Assembly: GCA_963732005.1 (NCBI GenBank) | Contig: CAVSXT010000004.1 | Location: 62,001 to 126,000 of the forward strand | Direction of reading: 5' to 3' | From: JASLEW01 sp963732005 | Lineage (GTDB): Bacteria; Acidobacteriota; Thermoanaerobaculia; Multivoradales; UBA5704 | DNA: 64,000 bases | Shown here: piece by piece, positions 44,474 through 52,865 of the stretch | Numbering within the stretch: position 1 is the stretch's first letter | Layout: the number at the start of each line of letters is the position of its first letter | Translations under genes and position numbers: made by a program | The notes under the pieces: model-generated | Seen by the model: the letters and a program-made list of their open reading frames with translations, nothing else | The model's database searches: none | What the model was told of the DNA's origin: nothing

Positions 44474-46081
44474 TCAGCGCGCCGAGCCGTCAGCCATGAG
44501 CGCCGCCACCCGTTCGGCCAGCGCCCCGATGGTCAGCGACGGGTTGCGCCCGGTCGGCACCGGCAGCAGCGAGCCGTCGGCCACGAACAGGTTCGGATAG
44601 CCGAACACCTCGCCGCGGTGGTCGACGACCCCGTCGTCGCGGCTCCGGCCCATGGCGCAGCCGCCCAGCGGATGCACCGTCACCAGGCTCTTGAGATAGC
44701 GCCACCAGAGCGGCACCTCGTAGCGGCCGCCGTCGACCGCCGCCAGGCGCTGGTGGGTGGCCACGATGGCGTCGATCACCGCCCGCGAGCGGGCGAGCTG
44801 CCAATCCAGCTTGAGCTCGCGCTGCCATGGCGCCAGGCGGCGCCGCCCCAGGTACAGGCGCCCGTCGGCGCCGTCGATCCCCTCGCCCAGCCAGACCATC
44901 ACCTGCCGGGTGGGATTCTCCTCGTCCAGGCCGCGGCGCAGGTGGCGCTTGAGCAGCCAGCCCAGCAGGCCGGCCGAGGCGCCGCGAGCGTTGAGGGTGT
45001 TGAGCAGCAGGTTCGGAAAGCCGTCGTCCTGGACGTAGAAGCGCTGCCCGGCGACGGTGCCGTCCATGAGGTTCAGGCCGGAGGAGATCGTCGGTCCGAT
45101 CCCCTGCTCGACCTTGACCTGCTTGGGATAGGGCGACGGCGCCAGGAAATTGGCGTTGGCGCTCCAGCGCTCGCCCAGCTGCTGCGAGACCTGGGGGAGG
45201 CTGCGCACCTCGTCGCGGCAGCGCAGCAGGAGCTCGGTGGTTCCCAGTGAGCCCGCCCCGAGCACCACGCGCGCCGCCTCGGCCGCCCCCCGCACCAGGC
45301 CGTCGCCGCGCACCTCGTCCCACACCACGCGGTAGCCGGCGCCGGCCGCGCCCGCCGGCTCCACCCAGCGCACCAGGTGCAGCGGCCGCACCTCCGCGCC
45401 GTGCCGCTCCGCCGCGGCGATGTAGTTGAGATCCAGGGTGTTCTTGGCGCGCACGTCGCACCCGATGTCGCAGTTGCCGAGGTGCACGCAGGTGCCCTGC
45501 GCCATCCCCTGCGCGTTGGTGAACGGCTTCGAATGCTTGGCATCGATGGGGTCGGGCAGGTCGTAGCTGTAGGCGGGGTCGAAGGAGACGGCGAGCGGCA
45601 CGCTCTCGACCCGGTCGGCCCAGCCGAGCGCGGCGGCGGCGCGCTGCAACAGCTGGAAGCGGTAGGTGCGCTGCCCCGGCGGGATCGGCCCCACCGCCAG
45701 CATCCGCTGGATCCTCTCGTAATACGGCCCGAGCTCGGCGAAGGTGAGCTCCGGCGGCCAACCGCTCGCGAAACGGTCGGGGTCGGCCTCCAGCACCACG
45801 CTCGAGTAGCAGTTCGAGCCGCCGCCGACACCGGCCCCCTGCGCCACCGCCATGCCGCCCATGGCGCCGAAAAAACGCAGGTCGAGCCAGCCGTTGAGCT
45901 TCTCCGGATGGTGCGGATCGTAGAGCCAGGGATCCTCGAGCCGCCGCGGGTAGGTCTCCTTCGTCCAGCGGCGCCCGCGCTCGAGCACCAGCACCTTCGC
46001 CCCCGTCTCGGCGAGGCGGCAGGCGCTGACCGCGCCGCCGAACCCGGTCCCCACGACGATGGCGTCGAAGCGCTCGGGCAT
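44474..46081 (-). CDS. GMC family FAD-dependent oxidoreductase 2 (cholesterol-oxidase-like)
   Basis: 535-aa flavoprotein. The N-terminus is FDAIVVGTGFGGAVSACRLA with VLVLERGRRW. GAGVGGGSNCYSSVVLEADP resembles the cholesterol-oxidase branch of the GMC family rather than GMC 1 and 3. CVHLGNCDIGCDVRAKNTLD is a cysteine-rich loop seen in that branch. The C-terminus has VTVHPLGGCAMG (catalytic His) and LFVADGSLLPVPTGRNPSLT. No export signal is evident. Its start is four bases after the end of the upstream membrane protein gene, so co-translation is likely. Confidence 0.9.
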   Translation of the reverse strand: MPERFDAIVVGTGFGGAVSACRLAETGAKVLVLERGRRWTKETYPRRLEDPWLYDPHHPEKLNGWLDLRFFGAMGGMAVAQGAGVGGGSNCYSSVVLEADPDRFASGWPPELTFAELGPYYERIQRMLAVGPIPPGQRTYRFQLLQRAAAALGWADRVESVPLAVSFDPAYSYDLPDPIDAKHSKPFTNAQGMAQGTCVHLGNCDIGCDVRAKNTLDLNYIAAAERHGAEVRPLHLVRWVEPAGAAGAGYRVVWDEVRGDGLVRGAAEAARVVLGAGSLGTTELLLRCRDEVRSLPQVSQQLGERWSANANFLAPSPYPKQVKVEQGIGPTISSGLNLMDGTVAGQRFYVQDDGFPNLLLNTLNARGASAGLLGWLLKRHLRRGLDEENPTRQVMVWLGEGIDGADGRLYLGRRRLAPWQRELKLDWQLARSRAVIDAIVATHQRLAAVDGGRYEVPLWWRYLKSLVTVHPLGGCAMGRSRDDGVVDHRGEVFGYPNLFVADGSLLPVPTGRNPSLTIGALAERVAALMADGSAR

Positions 46082-46085
46082 GGCC

Positions 46086-47771
46086 CTACCAGGTCTTTCC
46101 CGGCGCCGGGTTGGCGCCCGTCTGCGGCACGTTGGGGATGTCGCGCGGGATCCAGAAGTGGAGCCGCTTGTCGCTCCCCTCGGAGACGGTGTCCTCGCTC
46201 AGGGTGAGCGAGCCCAGCCGCTGCCAGGCGGTGTCGGCGAAGTTCTTGACCTCGACGTCGTAGACCAGCCGGCCGCCGGGGTAGTGTGCGAGGCGGATCT
46301 CGTCGCGGAAATCCTTCGCGTCCACGCGCGGCGTGCCGCCGGCGACCTTGAGCTGCATCAGGTCGGGAGTGGCGACCGGACCGCCCGGCTCGACCCCCAG
46401 CGTCGAGATCGGGAAGAGCTGCCGGTAGCCGGGCCGCGTGTCCATGACGCGGAAGATCACCCGATTGATCAGGTTGGCGGCCGGATCGGCGCCGACCGTC
46501 GGGTAGTTGGTGGGCACGATGTCGAGGACCGCGCGCGCCTTCGAGCCGCTCAGGTGGCTGACGGTGACGAAGTTCGCCGGCCACACCCGCGCCTCCGGGT
46601 CGAGGGTCGGAAAGATCTTGCCGGCGATCCCCACGGAGCGGCGGCTGCCCTGGTGGATGAACGGACCGGCGACCGAGATGCGGACGATGAGCAGGCCCTC
46701 CGCGCCGCGGGCGAAATAGCCGCTGTAGGGCGAATCCTGATCGATCTGCCAGCGGCCGGCGTAGCAGACGCCGTGCGAATGGATCAGCTTGTCGTAGTGC
46801 GGGCGGATGTCACGCTTGTCGTAGAGGTTGCGCGCCGAGTCGGCGAAGAATTGCAAGAAGGTGCCGGGGCCGACCCCCTTTTGCTTGGGCAGCTCCGGGT
46901 AGGGGCCGCCGAAGGCCGCCTCCTTGACCTCGCGGTAGGTCGCGCCGTGGTAGTCGAAGACCTGGGTATCCCAGAAGCGCCGCTCCGGGATGAGCTGCAT
47001 GGCCCGGAGCAGGAACGGGAACTGGAGGAGGAACAGGAAGCCGTCCATGAGGCCGCACTGGGGATAGAAGCCGGGCCGCAGCAGGAAGAAGAAGATCACC
47101 CCGGGTGGCCGCGCGAAGACCGCCAGCCAGGCGGTCGAGCGGTAGCGGTACGGCCAGGTGCCGCCGGGGATGTAGGCGACCCCGAGGAGCACCAGGATGA
47201 GCGCCGCGAACGCCGTCCACACCGGATCGCCGGTCGGCCGGAAGCCGACCAGGGCGAGCAGCCGGGTCGGCGCAAAGATCGCCGGGATGCCCAGCAGCCA
47301 GTCGGCCAGGATGCCGAGCCAGATGGTGCGCTTGAGCCAGACCGCCGAATGATCGCTGGGCGGCGCCTGGGGCGCCGTCGTGCCGGCCGGCTCGGGCGGC
47401 GGCGGCGCCTTGAGCGCCGCGAGCAGCAGCGGGAACTGGATCAGGAACAGGACCCCGTCCAGGATGCCGAACGCCGCGTAGTTGCCGGGATAGAGGACGA
47501 GGAAGAAGAGCACCCCCGGCGGCCGCGCGAAGACCGCGAGCCAGGCGTTGAACCGGTTGCGGTAGGGCTGGCCCGCTCCCGGGATGTAGAGCAGCGACAG
47601 CAGCACCACCAGCAGGCCGGCGAAGGCCGTCCAGGTGGGGTCGCCGGTGGGCCGGAAGCCGAGCAGGCGGAGCACCTGCTCCGGCGCGAAGATGACCGGG
47701 ATGGCGAGCAACCAGTCGGCAAGGATCCCGAGCCACACGGCGCGGCGGAACCAGATGGCTTGCTTGTTCAT
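46086..47771 (-). CDS. membrane protein with duplicated TM module and catalase-like C-domain
   Basis: 561-aa protein. Residues ~6-115 and ~145-260 are an internal duplication. Each has WLGILADWLLAIPVIFAP (second copy WLLGIPAIFAP), then FRPTGDP-W-TAFA, YIPG, FARPPGV and DG-LFL-QFP, giving about four membrane helices per copy. The C-terminal half is soluble: FADSARNLYDKRDIRPHYDK, then LIHSHGVCYAGRWQIDQDSP, GLLIVRISVAG and GIAGKIFPTLDPEARVWPAN. The His-containing IHSHGVCYAG and the later blocks faintly resemble catalase-fold heme proteins (VHAKG). The proximal Tyr motif was not found, so that call is tentative. Genes on both sides encode a GMC enzyme and a cytochrome, consistent with a redox role. 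Confidence 0.6.
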   Translation of the reverse strand: MNKQAIWFRRAVWLGILADWLLAIPVIFAPEQVLRLLGFRPTGDPTWTAFAGLLVVLLSLLYIPGAGQPYRNRFNAWLAVFARPPGVLFFLVLYPGNYAAFGILDGVLFLIQFPLLLAALKAPPPPEPAGTTAPQAPPSDHSAVWLKRTIWLGILADWLLGIPAIFAPTRLLALVGFRPTGDPVWTAFAALILVLLGVAYIPGGTWPYRYRSTAWLAVFARPPGVIFFFLLRPGFYPQCGLMDGFLFLLQFPFLLRAMQLIPERRFWDTQVFDYHGATYREVKEAAFGGPYPELPKQKGVGPGTFLQFFADSARNLYDKRDIRPHYDKLIHSHGVCYAGRWQIDQDSPYSGYFARGAEGLLIVRISVAGPFIHQGSRRSVGIAGKIFPTLDPEARVWPANFVTVSHLSGSKARAVLDIVPTNYPTVGADPAANLINRVIFRVMDTRPGYRQLFPISTLGVEPGGPVATPDLMQLKVAGGTPRVDAKDFRDEIRLAHYPGGRLVYDVEVKNFADTAWQRLGSLTLSEDTVSEGSDKRLHFWIPRDIPNVPQTGANPAPGKTW

Positions 47772-47808
47772 GCGCGGACCTCCCGGCGGAGCGCTGCCGC
47801 CGCGGCTA

Positions 47809-49293
47809 TCACAGGGTTTTCAGATACTCGATCAGCGCCCGCTTCTCGGCCGGCGCCAGGTCGGTGCCCCACAGATGCCCCTGGTTGCTGTTGCCCGGCT
47901 GCGCGGTGTCGAAACGGAAGCCCTTGGCCTCGACCTCGGGGCCGCCGGCGACGAAACCCATGCGCGCCGGGTCGTAGACGTCGGAGCCGCGATAGAACAC
48001 CTTGACGCGCCGCTCGGGCGGCTCGAGCAGGTCGGCCAGGCTCGGCACCGAGCCGTTGTGCAGGTAGGGCGCCCGGATCCAGACGCCGTCGAGCGGCACG
48101 TTGAGGTAGCCGCCGGTCGAGCGGAAGTGGCTGAACGACCACGGGTATCCCTTGGCGTAATCGTTGTAGGCCGCGGCGTCGCTCGGCCGCCACATCTGGG
48201 CGCGCGACGGATCGGTCGACAGCGGCCGGTGGGCGGCCGGGAACTGGCGCAGCCCCCAGGCCTCGTCGGTCAGCGGCAGCACCTTGCCGGTCTGCGCGCC
48301 GTCGAAGTCGTGGCAGCCGGCGCAGCGCTGGCGGTAGATCGGCTGGCCGGCCGCGGCCAGCGCCGGATCGACCGGGAAGAGGCTCTGGAACCGGGGCGGC
48401 TTGACCTGCATCAGCCAGCCCTTGAGCCGCGCCAGCGCGGCCAGCGGCAGCGACTTCGGCGTCGCGCCGTCGCCCAGCGCCGAGCTGTGGAACACCTCGT
48501 CGAGGTCGGTGTTGAGGCCATCCCAATGGAACGCCATGGCGTGCTCGACGCGCGGCCCGAGGTTCCAGATCGGCTCCATGTCGGAGTTGCCGATCGTGTC
48601 GCCGACGCCCTGGCCCAGCGTCGCCACCTTGACCGGGTTGAAGGGATCGATGCGGCCGCGGCCCCAGGCGGGGCGGCTGAGCGTCCAGGCGAACTGCCGC
48701 TTCTGCTCGAGCAGCGCCTTGCGCGTCTGCGGCACCAGGATATAGCGATAGAGCAGGCGGTCGATCTCCGGCAGCTTGTAGACCTGATCGATCGCCTTGA
48801 CGAAGCTGTCGCCGTTGAAGCGGGGATCGCTCGCGCAGGCGAAGAGGAAGCGCTCGTAGGCGAGGATGTCGGCGGTGTGCATCGGCCCGCCCAGGTAGTA
48901 GCGGGGCGTCGGCTCGCCGGCGCGGCGCACCGCCGCGGTGTGGCAGAAGGCACAGTTGATCGCCACCCGCGCGAAACCGATGGTCTTGGTCGAGAAGCCG
49001 ATCGGCGTCTCGTGGCCGCGCTCCCAGAGGAAGCCGAGCGCGGCATAGCCGCCGGGCCGCGGCAGGTACTCGGGGAACAGCTTCGGCATCAGCAGCCAGA
49101 TCCAGAACGGAATGCCCTGATCGTCCTCGGCGCCGATCGAGCCGTACTTGAACTGCTCCTCGACCGAGCCGTCGGCCAGCTGCTGCGGCACCTCGCGGAA
49201 GAGCTTCCACCAGGCGAGCCCTGCCGCCGCGGCCAGCACGACGATGACGAGGATCAGGATCCAGACCCGTCTGGCCCTGCGGTTTCTGTCCAT
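47809..49293 (-). CDS. membrane-anchored di-heme cytochrome c (494 aa)
   Basis: Exported cytochrome held by an N-terminal helix (WILILVIVVLAAAAGLAWW). Heme sites are CAFCH (Cys ~114) and CAGCH (Cys ~324). It shares EQFKYGSIGAE near the N-terminus and GGYLNVPLDGVWIRAPYLHN, then PSLADLLEPPERRVKVFYRG with the next cytochrome upstream (49342-50916). The two are paralogues of about 30-40% identity by eye. The C-terminal YLHNGSVPSLADLL segment is common in di-heme peroxidase-like cytochromes. It likely accepts electrons in the periplasm from one of the cluster's dehydrogenases. Confidence 0.87.
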   Translation of the reverse strand: MDRNRRARRVWILILVIVVLAAAAGLAWWKLFREVPQQLADGSVEEQFKYGSIGAEDDQGIPFWIWLLMPKLFPEYLPRPGGYAALGFLWERGHETPIGFSTKTIGFARVAINCAFCHTAAVRRAGEPTPRYYLGGPMHTADILAYERFLFACASDPRFNGDSFVKAIDQVYKLPEIDRLLYRYILVPQTRKALLEQKRQFAWTLSRPAWGRGRIDPFNPVKVATLGQGVGDTIGNSDMEPIWNLGPRVEHAMAFHWDGLNTDLDEVFHSSALGDGATPKSLPLAALARLKGWLMQVKPPRFQSLFPVDPALAAAGQPIYRQRCAGCHDFDGAQTGKVLPLTDEAWGLRQFPAAHRPLSTDPSRAQMWRPSDAAAYNDYAKGYPWSFSHFRSTGGYLNVPLDGVWIRAPYLHNGSVPSLADLLEPPERRVKVFYRGSDVYDPARMGFVAGGPEVEAKGFRFDTAQPGNSNQGHLWGTDLAPAEKRALIEYLKTL

Positions 49294-49341
49294 GCCCTTC
49301 GCTCCTCCTTGCCGCGTTGCTGCCGGCTCCGGCCGCGGGCT

Positions 49342-50916
49342 TTAGAACGTCTTCAGGTACTCGACGATTGCATCCTTTTCCGCCGGCGAGAGCTTCGTGC
49401 CATAGAGGTGGCCGCTGTTGTGATTGCCCGGCAGCGCGGTGTCGTAGCGGCTGAACGCGGTGCCGTTCTCCGCGGCGACGCTCGACACGAAGCCGAGGTT
49501 TTTCGGATCGTAGACGTCGTAGCCGCGATAGAACACCCGCGGCCGCGCCGCCGGCGGCTCCAGCAGGTCGCGCAGCGTCGGCACCGAGCCGTTGTGCAGG
49601 TAGGGAGCGCGCGCCCAGATGCCGTCGAGCGGCTGGTTGGCGTAACCGCCGGTCTTCCGGAAGTGGCGGAAGCTGTACTGCGAATTGGGATAGAGGGTGT
49701 ACTGATTGGCCGCGAACTCCTCGGTATAGGAGTTGAGGCGGGAGGGATCGGTGCCGATCTCGGCCAGGTCCTCGACCACCTTGCCGACTCGCGAGCCGGT
49801 CACGATGCCGCTCCTGAACTGGTGATCGGCGTGGCAGTCGCGGCAGTGCTGGTCGTAGAGCGCCTGGCCGCGGTCCGCCAGCGCCCGGTCGACGGCGAAC
49901 GGATAGGGCGGCGGCGGCAGCGTCCAGATCCAGTTGCGCACTCGCGCCAGCCGCGCGTGATCGACCGTCGCCGGGGTGACCCCGGCGCCCAGGGCGGCGG
50001 AGAGGTTGCGCTCGTCGACCGAATCGTTGTTGCCGTCCCAGTGCAGCCACATGCCGTCGCGCGGCTTCTGGTTCCACAGCGCCGGGTAGTCCGAGGCTCC
50101 CTGGAGCTCGGCGCGCGGCAGCCGCTCGAGCTGCCAGTTGAACTGCAGCCCCTTGTAAGGATTGAAGGTGTCCACCCGGCCGCGCCCCCACTCGGTGACC
50201 TCGGTGCCCATCAGGCGGGCGATCTTCTGCTGCAGGGCGAGCGTCGTGGCGCGCGCCTGCGGGATCACCGCCACGCGGTAGGCCAGGCGGTCGAAGGCGG
50301 AGAGGTGGATGCCCTGCCGCTCGATCGCTCCGAGCACGTTGTCCGGGGTGAAGCGCGGGTCGAGCATGCAGCTGAAGAGGAAGCGGATGAAGTTCTGCAG
50401 ATCGAGCTGGTGCGAGGGCATGCCGGGGATGACGTGGCGCGCGCCGTACGAGCTCTCGCGCACGGTCCCGGTATGGCACACCGCGCAGTTGAGCCCCACC
50501 TGGTCGAAGCCGAGCCGGAAGCGCCGCGAGACGCCGATCGGCAGGTCGTGCCCCTTCTCGAAGATGAACCCGAGCGAGGCGTAGCCGCCGGGGAGCTGGT
50601 CGGGGCAGATGCGCGGCAGCGCCAGGAAGATAGGATACGGCGGCACCAGGCCGCCGATCGTCTCGAGGGGCGAGCCGCCCGGTTCGGCGCCGATCGAGCC
50701 GTACTTGAAGTGATCGACGTCGGAGCGGTAGTCGACCGGGCAGTCGCGGGTGAAGCGGCGCAGCAGCCAGGCGAGGGCGACGGCGATCACGATCAGCACC
50801 AGCAGCCACAGGACGCGCCGGCGGCGCCGTTCGAGATAGCGGTCGACCGGGCTCTCGCGCACCACGTCTTCGATGACGCCTTCGGACGTCTTGGTGTGGG
50901 TCTCATTCATGCTCAT
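49342..50916 (-). CDS. membrane-anchored di-heme cytochrome c (524 aa)
   Basis: Paralogue of the preceding entry. It begins MSMNETHTKTSEGVIEDVVR with ESPVDRYLERRRRRVLW before the membrane helix LVLIVIAVALAWLLRRF. Heme sites are CAVCH (Cys ~144) and CRDCH (Cys ~358). The distal part has GGYANQPLDGIWARAPYLHN and LLEPPAARPRVFYRGYDVYD. ATG 50916 is used, with ATG 50910 also possible; it lies seven bases after the stop of GMC 3. The charged cytoplasmic N-terminus is nearly the same as that of the decayed gene at 55485-55840. Confidence 0.87.
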   Translation of the reverse strand: MSMNETHTKTSEGVIEDVVRESPVDRYLERRRRRVLWLLVLIVIAVALAWLLRRFTRDCPVDYRSDVDHFKYGSIGAEPGGSPLETIGGLVPPYPIFLALPRICPDQLPGGYASLGFIFEKGHDLPIGVSRRFRLGFDQVGLNCAVCHTGTVRESSYGARHVIPGMPSHQLDLQNFIRFLFSCMLDPRFTPDNVLGAIERQGIHLSAFDRLAYRVAVIPQARATTLALQQKIARLMGTEVTEWGRGRVDTFNPYKGLQFNWQLERLPRAELQGASDYPALWNQKPRDGMWLHWDGNNDSVDERNLSAALGAGVTPATVDHARLARVRNWIWTLPPPPYPFAVDRALADRGQALYDQHCRDCHADHQFRSGIVTGSRVGKVVEDLAEIGTDPSRLNSYTEEFAANQYTLYPNSQYSFRHFRKTGGYANQPLDGIWARAPYLHNGSVPTLRDLLEPPAARPRVFYRGYDVYDPKNLGFVSSVAAENGTAFSRYDTALPGNHNSGHLYGTKLSPAEKDAIVEYLKTF

Positions 50917-50923
50917 CTGTCGT

Positions 50924-52852
50924 TCACCCCTGGCCGCCGGCACGGCTGGCGGCATGGGCGCCGTAGGCGCCTTTGGCGGCGTTTGCGGTGTTTGCGGTGT
51001 TTGCGGCATCGGCGAGGATCACGGCGCTCGCCTTCTCCGCGATCATGTAGATGGCCGACACCACGAACATCCCCGGGATCCGCGGAAAGACCGACGCGTC
51101 GACGACCCGCAGGCCTTGCGTGCCGTAGACGCGGAAGTTGCTGTCGACGACCGAGCGCGGATCGGAGCGCGGCCCGATCTGGCAGGTGCAGGAGGCGTGA
51201 TGCCCCCAGGCCTCGTCCTGCACCCACTGGCGGAGCTTCTCCGGGGTGTCGTACTGCTTGCCGGGGACCTCTTCCGACTCGATGCAGTCGCTGTAGTTGC
51301 GGGCGACGGCGCGCACGAACTCGATGCCCCTGACCACGGCGGCGAGGTCCTCGCCCTGCTTGTCGTTGCCTTCCTTGAAGTAGTGGAAGTCGACGTCGGG
51401 CATGAGGCGCGGATCGCGCGAGCGGATGGCGACGCGGCCGGCGGAGTTCTTGGTGTGCGCCTTGAGGATCGCCCAGGTGAAGTAGTCGTGCGCCTTCTCG
51501 ACCGCCTGCGAGTACCCGGGGTAGTAGCCGCGGAAGTTGGTCACCAGGCCGAAGATCCAGAGGTCGGGCACCGTGAGGGCCGGCAGCGACCGCTTGATGA
51601 TCGACAGCACGACGCCGTTGGTCGTGTAGACGCCCTTGCCCTGCTGCCAGTCGCGGAACTGCGGGTCCAGCTCCTCGCCCGGCTGCGGCGCGCGCAGCGT
51701 GGCCCCGGCCAGCAGCCGGAAGGGATCCTTCATGCGCAGCACGACCCCCGCCTCGTAGCGGTCCTGGAGGTTCATGCCCACCCCCGGCAGCGGCACCTGC
51801 ACCGGGATGCCGTGCTCGGCGAGCAGCTCGGGCGGGCCGATGCCGGAGAGCTGCAGCAGCTGCGGCGAGTTGAAGGCGCCGCCGGCCAGGATCACCTCGC
51901 GCGAGGCCAGCGCCTGGTGCACGGTACCCGCCTGCGCGGGGTCGTAGAGCGGGTCGGCGCTGTAGAGGTGATCGCCCTGCAGGTACTCGACGCCCACGGC
52001 GCGCCTGCCGCCGTCGAGCAGCACGCGCGTGGCGAGCGCGCCGAGCCGGATCTCGAGGTTCTCCGGAAACCGGCGCCGCGTCTCGAGCAGCAGCTCGCGG
52101 GTGCCGGCGCGCCGGCCGCGGTCGACGGTCATCGGCGTGAAGCGCAGGCCCTCGGCGTTCCTCCTCACCAGCCGCCAGTCGTTGGGATCCATCGAGGTCG
52201 GCAGGCCGGCGACGATGCGGTTGAAGAAGCGCAGCAGGGTCGCCCGCGCTCCCGAGCCGTAGAGCTCCTTGAGCGCCGAATCGATCACGATCCGCTTCAA
52301 CTGGCGGTCCGAACCGATCAGGAAGGGGTCCGCCTCGGCGGTCGGCAGCCAACCTGAAAAGCCGTGGCGGCTCGGGTTCCAGTGCAGGATCGCCTGCAGG
52401 ATGCGCTGGATGGTGCGGTAGCGGCAGCGCTCCAGCCGCTGGAAGTAGCGGCGCATGCGGCGGGGGCTCCACGACTCGTCGCCGGTCAGCTCGACGATCG
52501 ATTCCCAATCGCTGTTGCTGGGATAGTCGAGGATCATCGCGTTGTGGGCGGTGCAGCCGCCGAGGGTGCCGGAGCGCGGATAGAAGACGCCGCGCCGCGC
52601 CGGGGTGTACTTGCTGTCGCGCGCCTGCTGGACCTCGTCGGCGTAGTGGCGCACGAAGAACTGCCACGACTGGTACTCCTCCTCCGACGCCGCGGGATGG
52701 AAGGCCGGCACCTCGTAGGTCAGGCTCTGGAAGTCGCCGCCGGCCTCGAGCAGCAGCACGCGGTGGCCGGCGCGCGCCAGGTTGGCCGCCACCGGGCCGC
52801 CGCCGGGGCCCGAGCCCACGACGATGTATTCCCAGCTGCCGCTGCTCGCCAT
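50924..52852 (-). CDS. GMC family FAD-dependent oxidoreductase 3
   Basis: 642-aa flavoprotein closely related to GMC 1. WEYIVVGSGPGGGPVAANLA is the FAD loop, GTLGGCTAHNAMILDYPSNS signature 1, and AGGAFNSPQLLQLSGIGPP signature 2. HHASCTCQIGPRSDPRSVVD and RVVDASVFPRIPGMFVVSAI form the catalytic end. The final ~25 residues (AANTANTANAAKG and onward) are a low-complexity tail encoded by a 9-bp repeat. No export signal. It is flanked by cytochrome genes at 13 bases (upstream) and 7 bases (downstream), which is the tightest dehydrogenase-cytochrome pairing in the cluster. Confidence 0.9.
   Translation of the reverse strand: MASSGSWEYIVVGSGPGGGPVAANLARAGHRVLLLEAGGDFQSLTYEVPAFHPAASEEEYQSWQFFVRHYADEVQQARDSKYTPARRGVFYPRSGTLGGCTAHNAMILDYPSNSDWESIVELTGDESWSPRRMRRYFQRLERCRYRTIQRILQAILHWNPSRHGFSGWLPTAEADPFLIGSDRQLKRIVIDSALKELYGSGARATLLRFFNRIVAGLPTSMDPNDWRLVRRNAEGLRFTPMTVDRGRRAGTRELLLETRRRFPENLEIRLGALATRVLLDGGRRAVGVEYLQGDHLYSADPLYDPAQAGTVHQALASREVILAGGAFNSPQLLQLSGIGPPELLAEHGIPVQVPLPGVGMNLQDRYEAGVVLRMKDPFRLLAGATLRAPQPGEELDPQFRDWQQGKGVYTTNGVVLSIIKRSLPALTVPDLWIFGLVTNFRGYYPGYSQAVEKAHDYFTWAILKAHTKNSAGRVAIRSRDPRLMPDVDFHYFKEGNDKQGEDLAAVVRGIEFVRAVARNYSDCIESEEVPGKQYDTPEKLRQWVQDEAWGHHASCTCQIGPRSDPRSVVDSNFRVYGTQGLRVVDASVFPRIPGMFVVSAIYMIAEKASAVILADAANTANTANAAKGAYGAHAASRAGGQG
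50960..51014. repeat. 9-bp tandem repeat at 3' end of GMC 3
   Basis: Three copies of GTTTGCGGT plus degenerate flanking units. On the coding strand they encode Ala-Asn-Thr triplets at the protein's C-terminus. Confidence 0.85.
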
Positions 52853-52865
52853 GCCGGTGCGGTCC

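Noticed and set aside
41555..45250. 1,231-codon plus-strand open frame opposite patatin and GMC 2
   Set aside because: No domain, low-complexity Arg/Glu-rich translation; the minus-strand genes are clear.
47635..51333. 1,232-codon plus-strand open frame opposite cytochrome genes
   Set aside because: Antisense shadow of three heme-motif genes.
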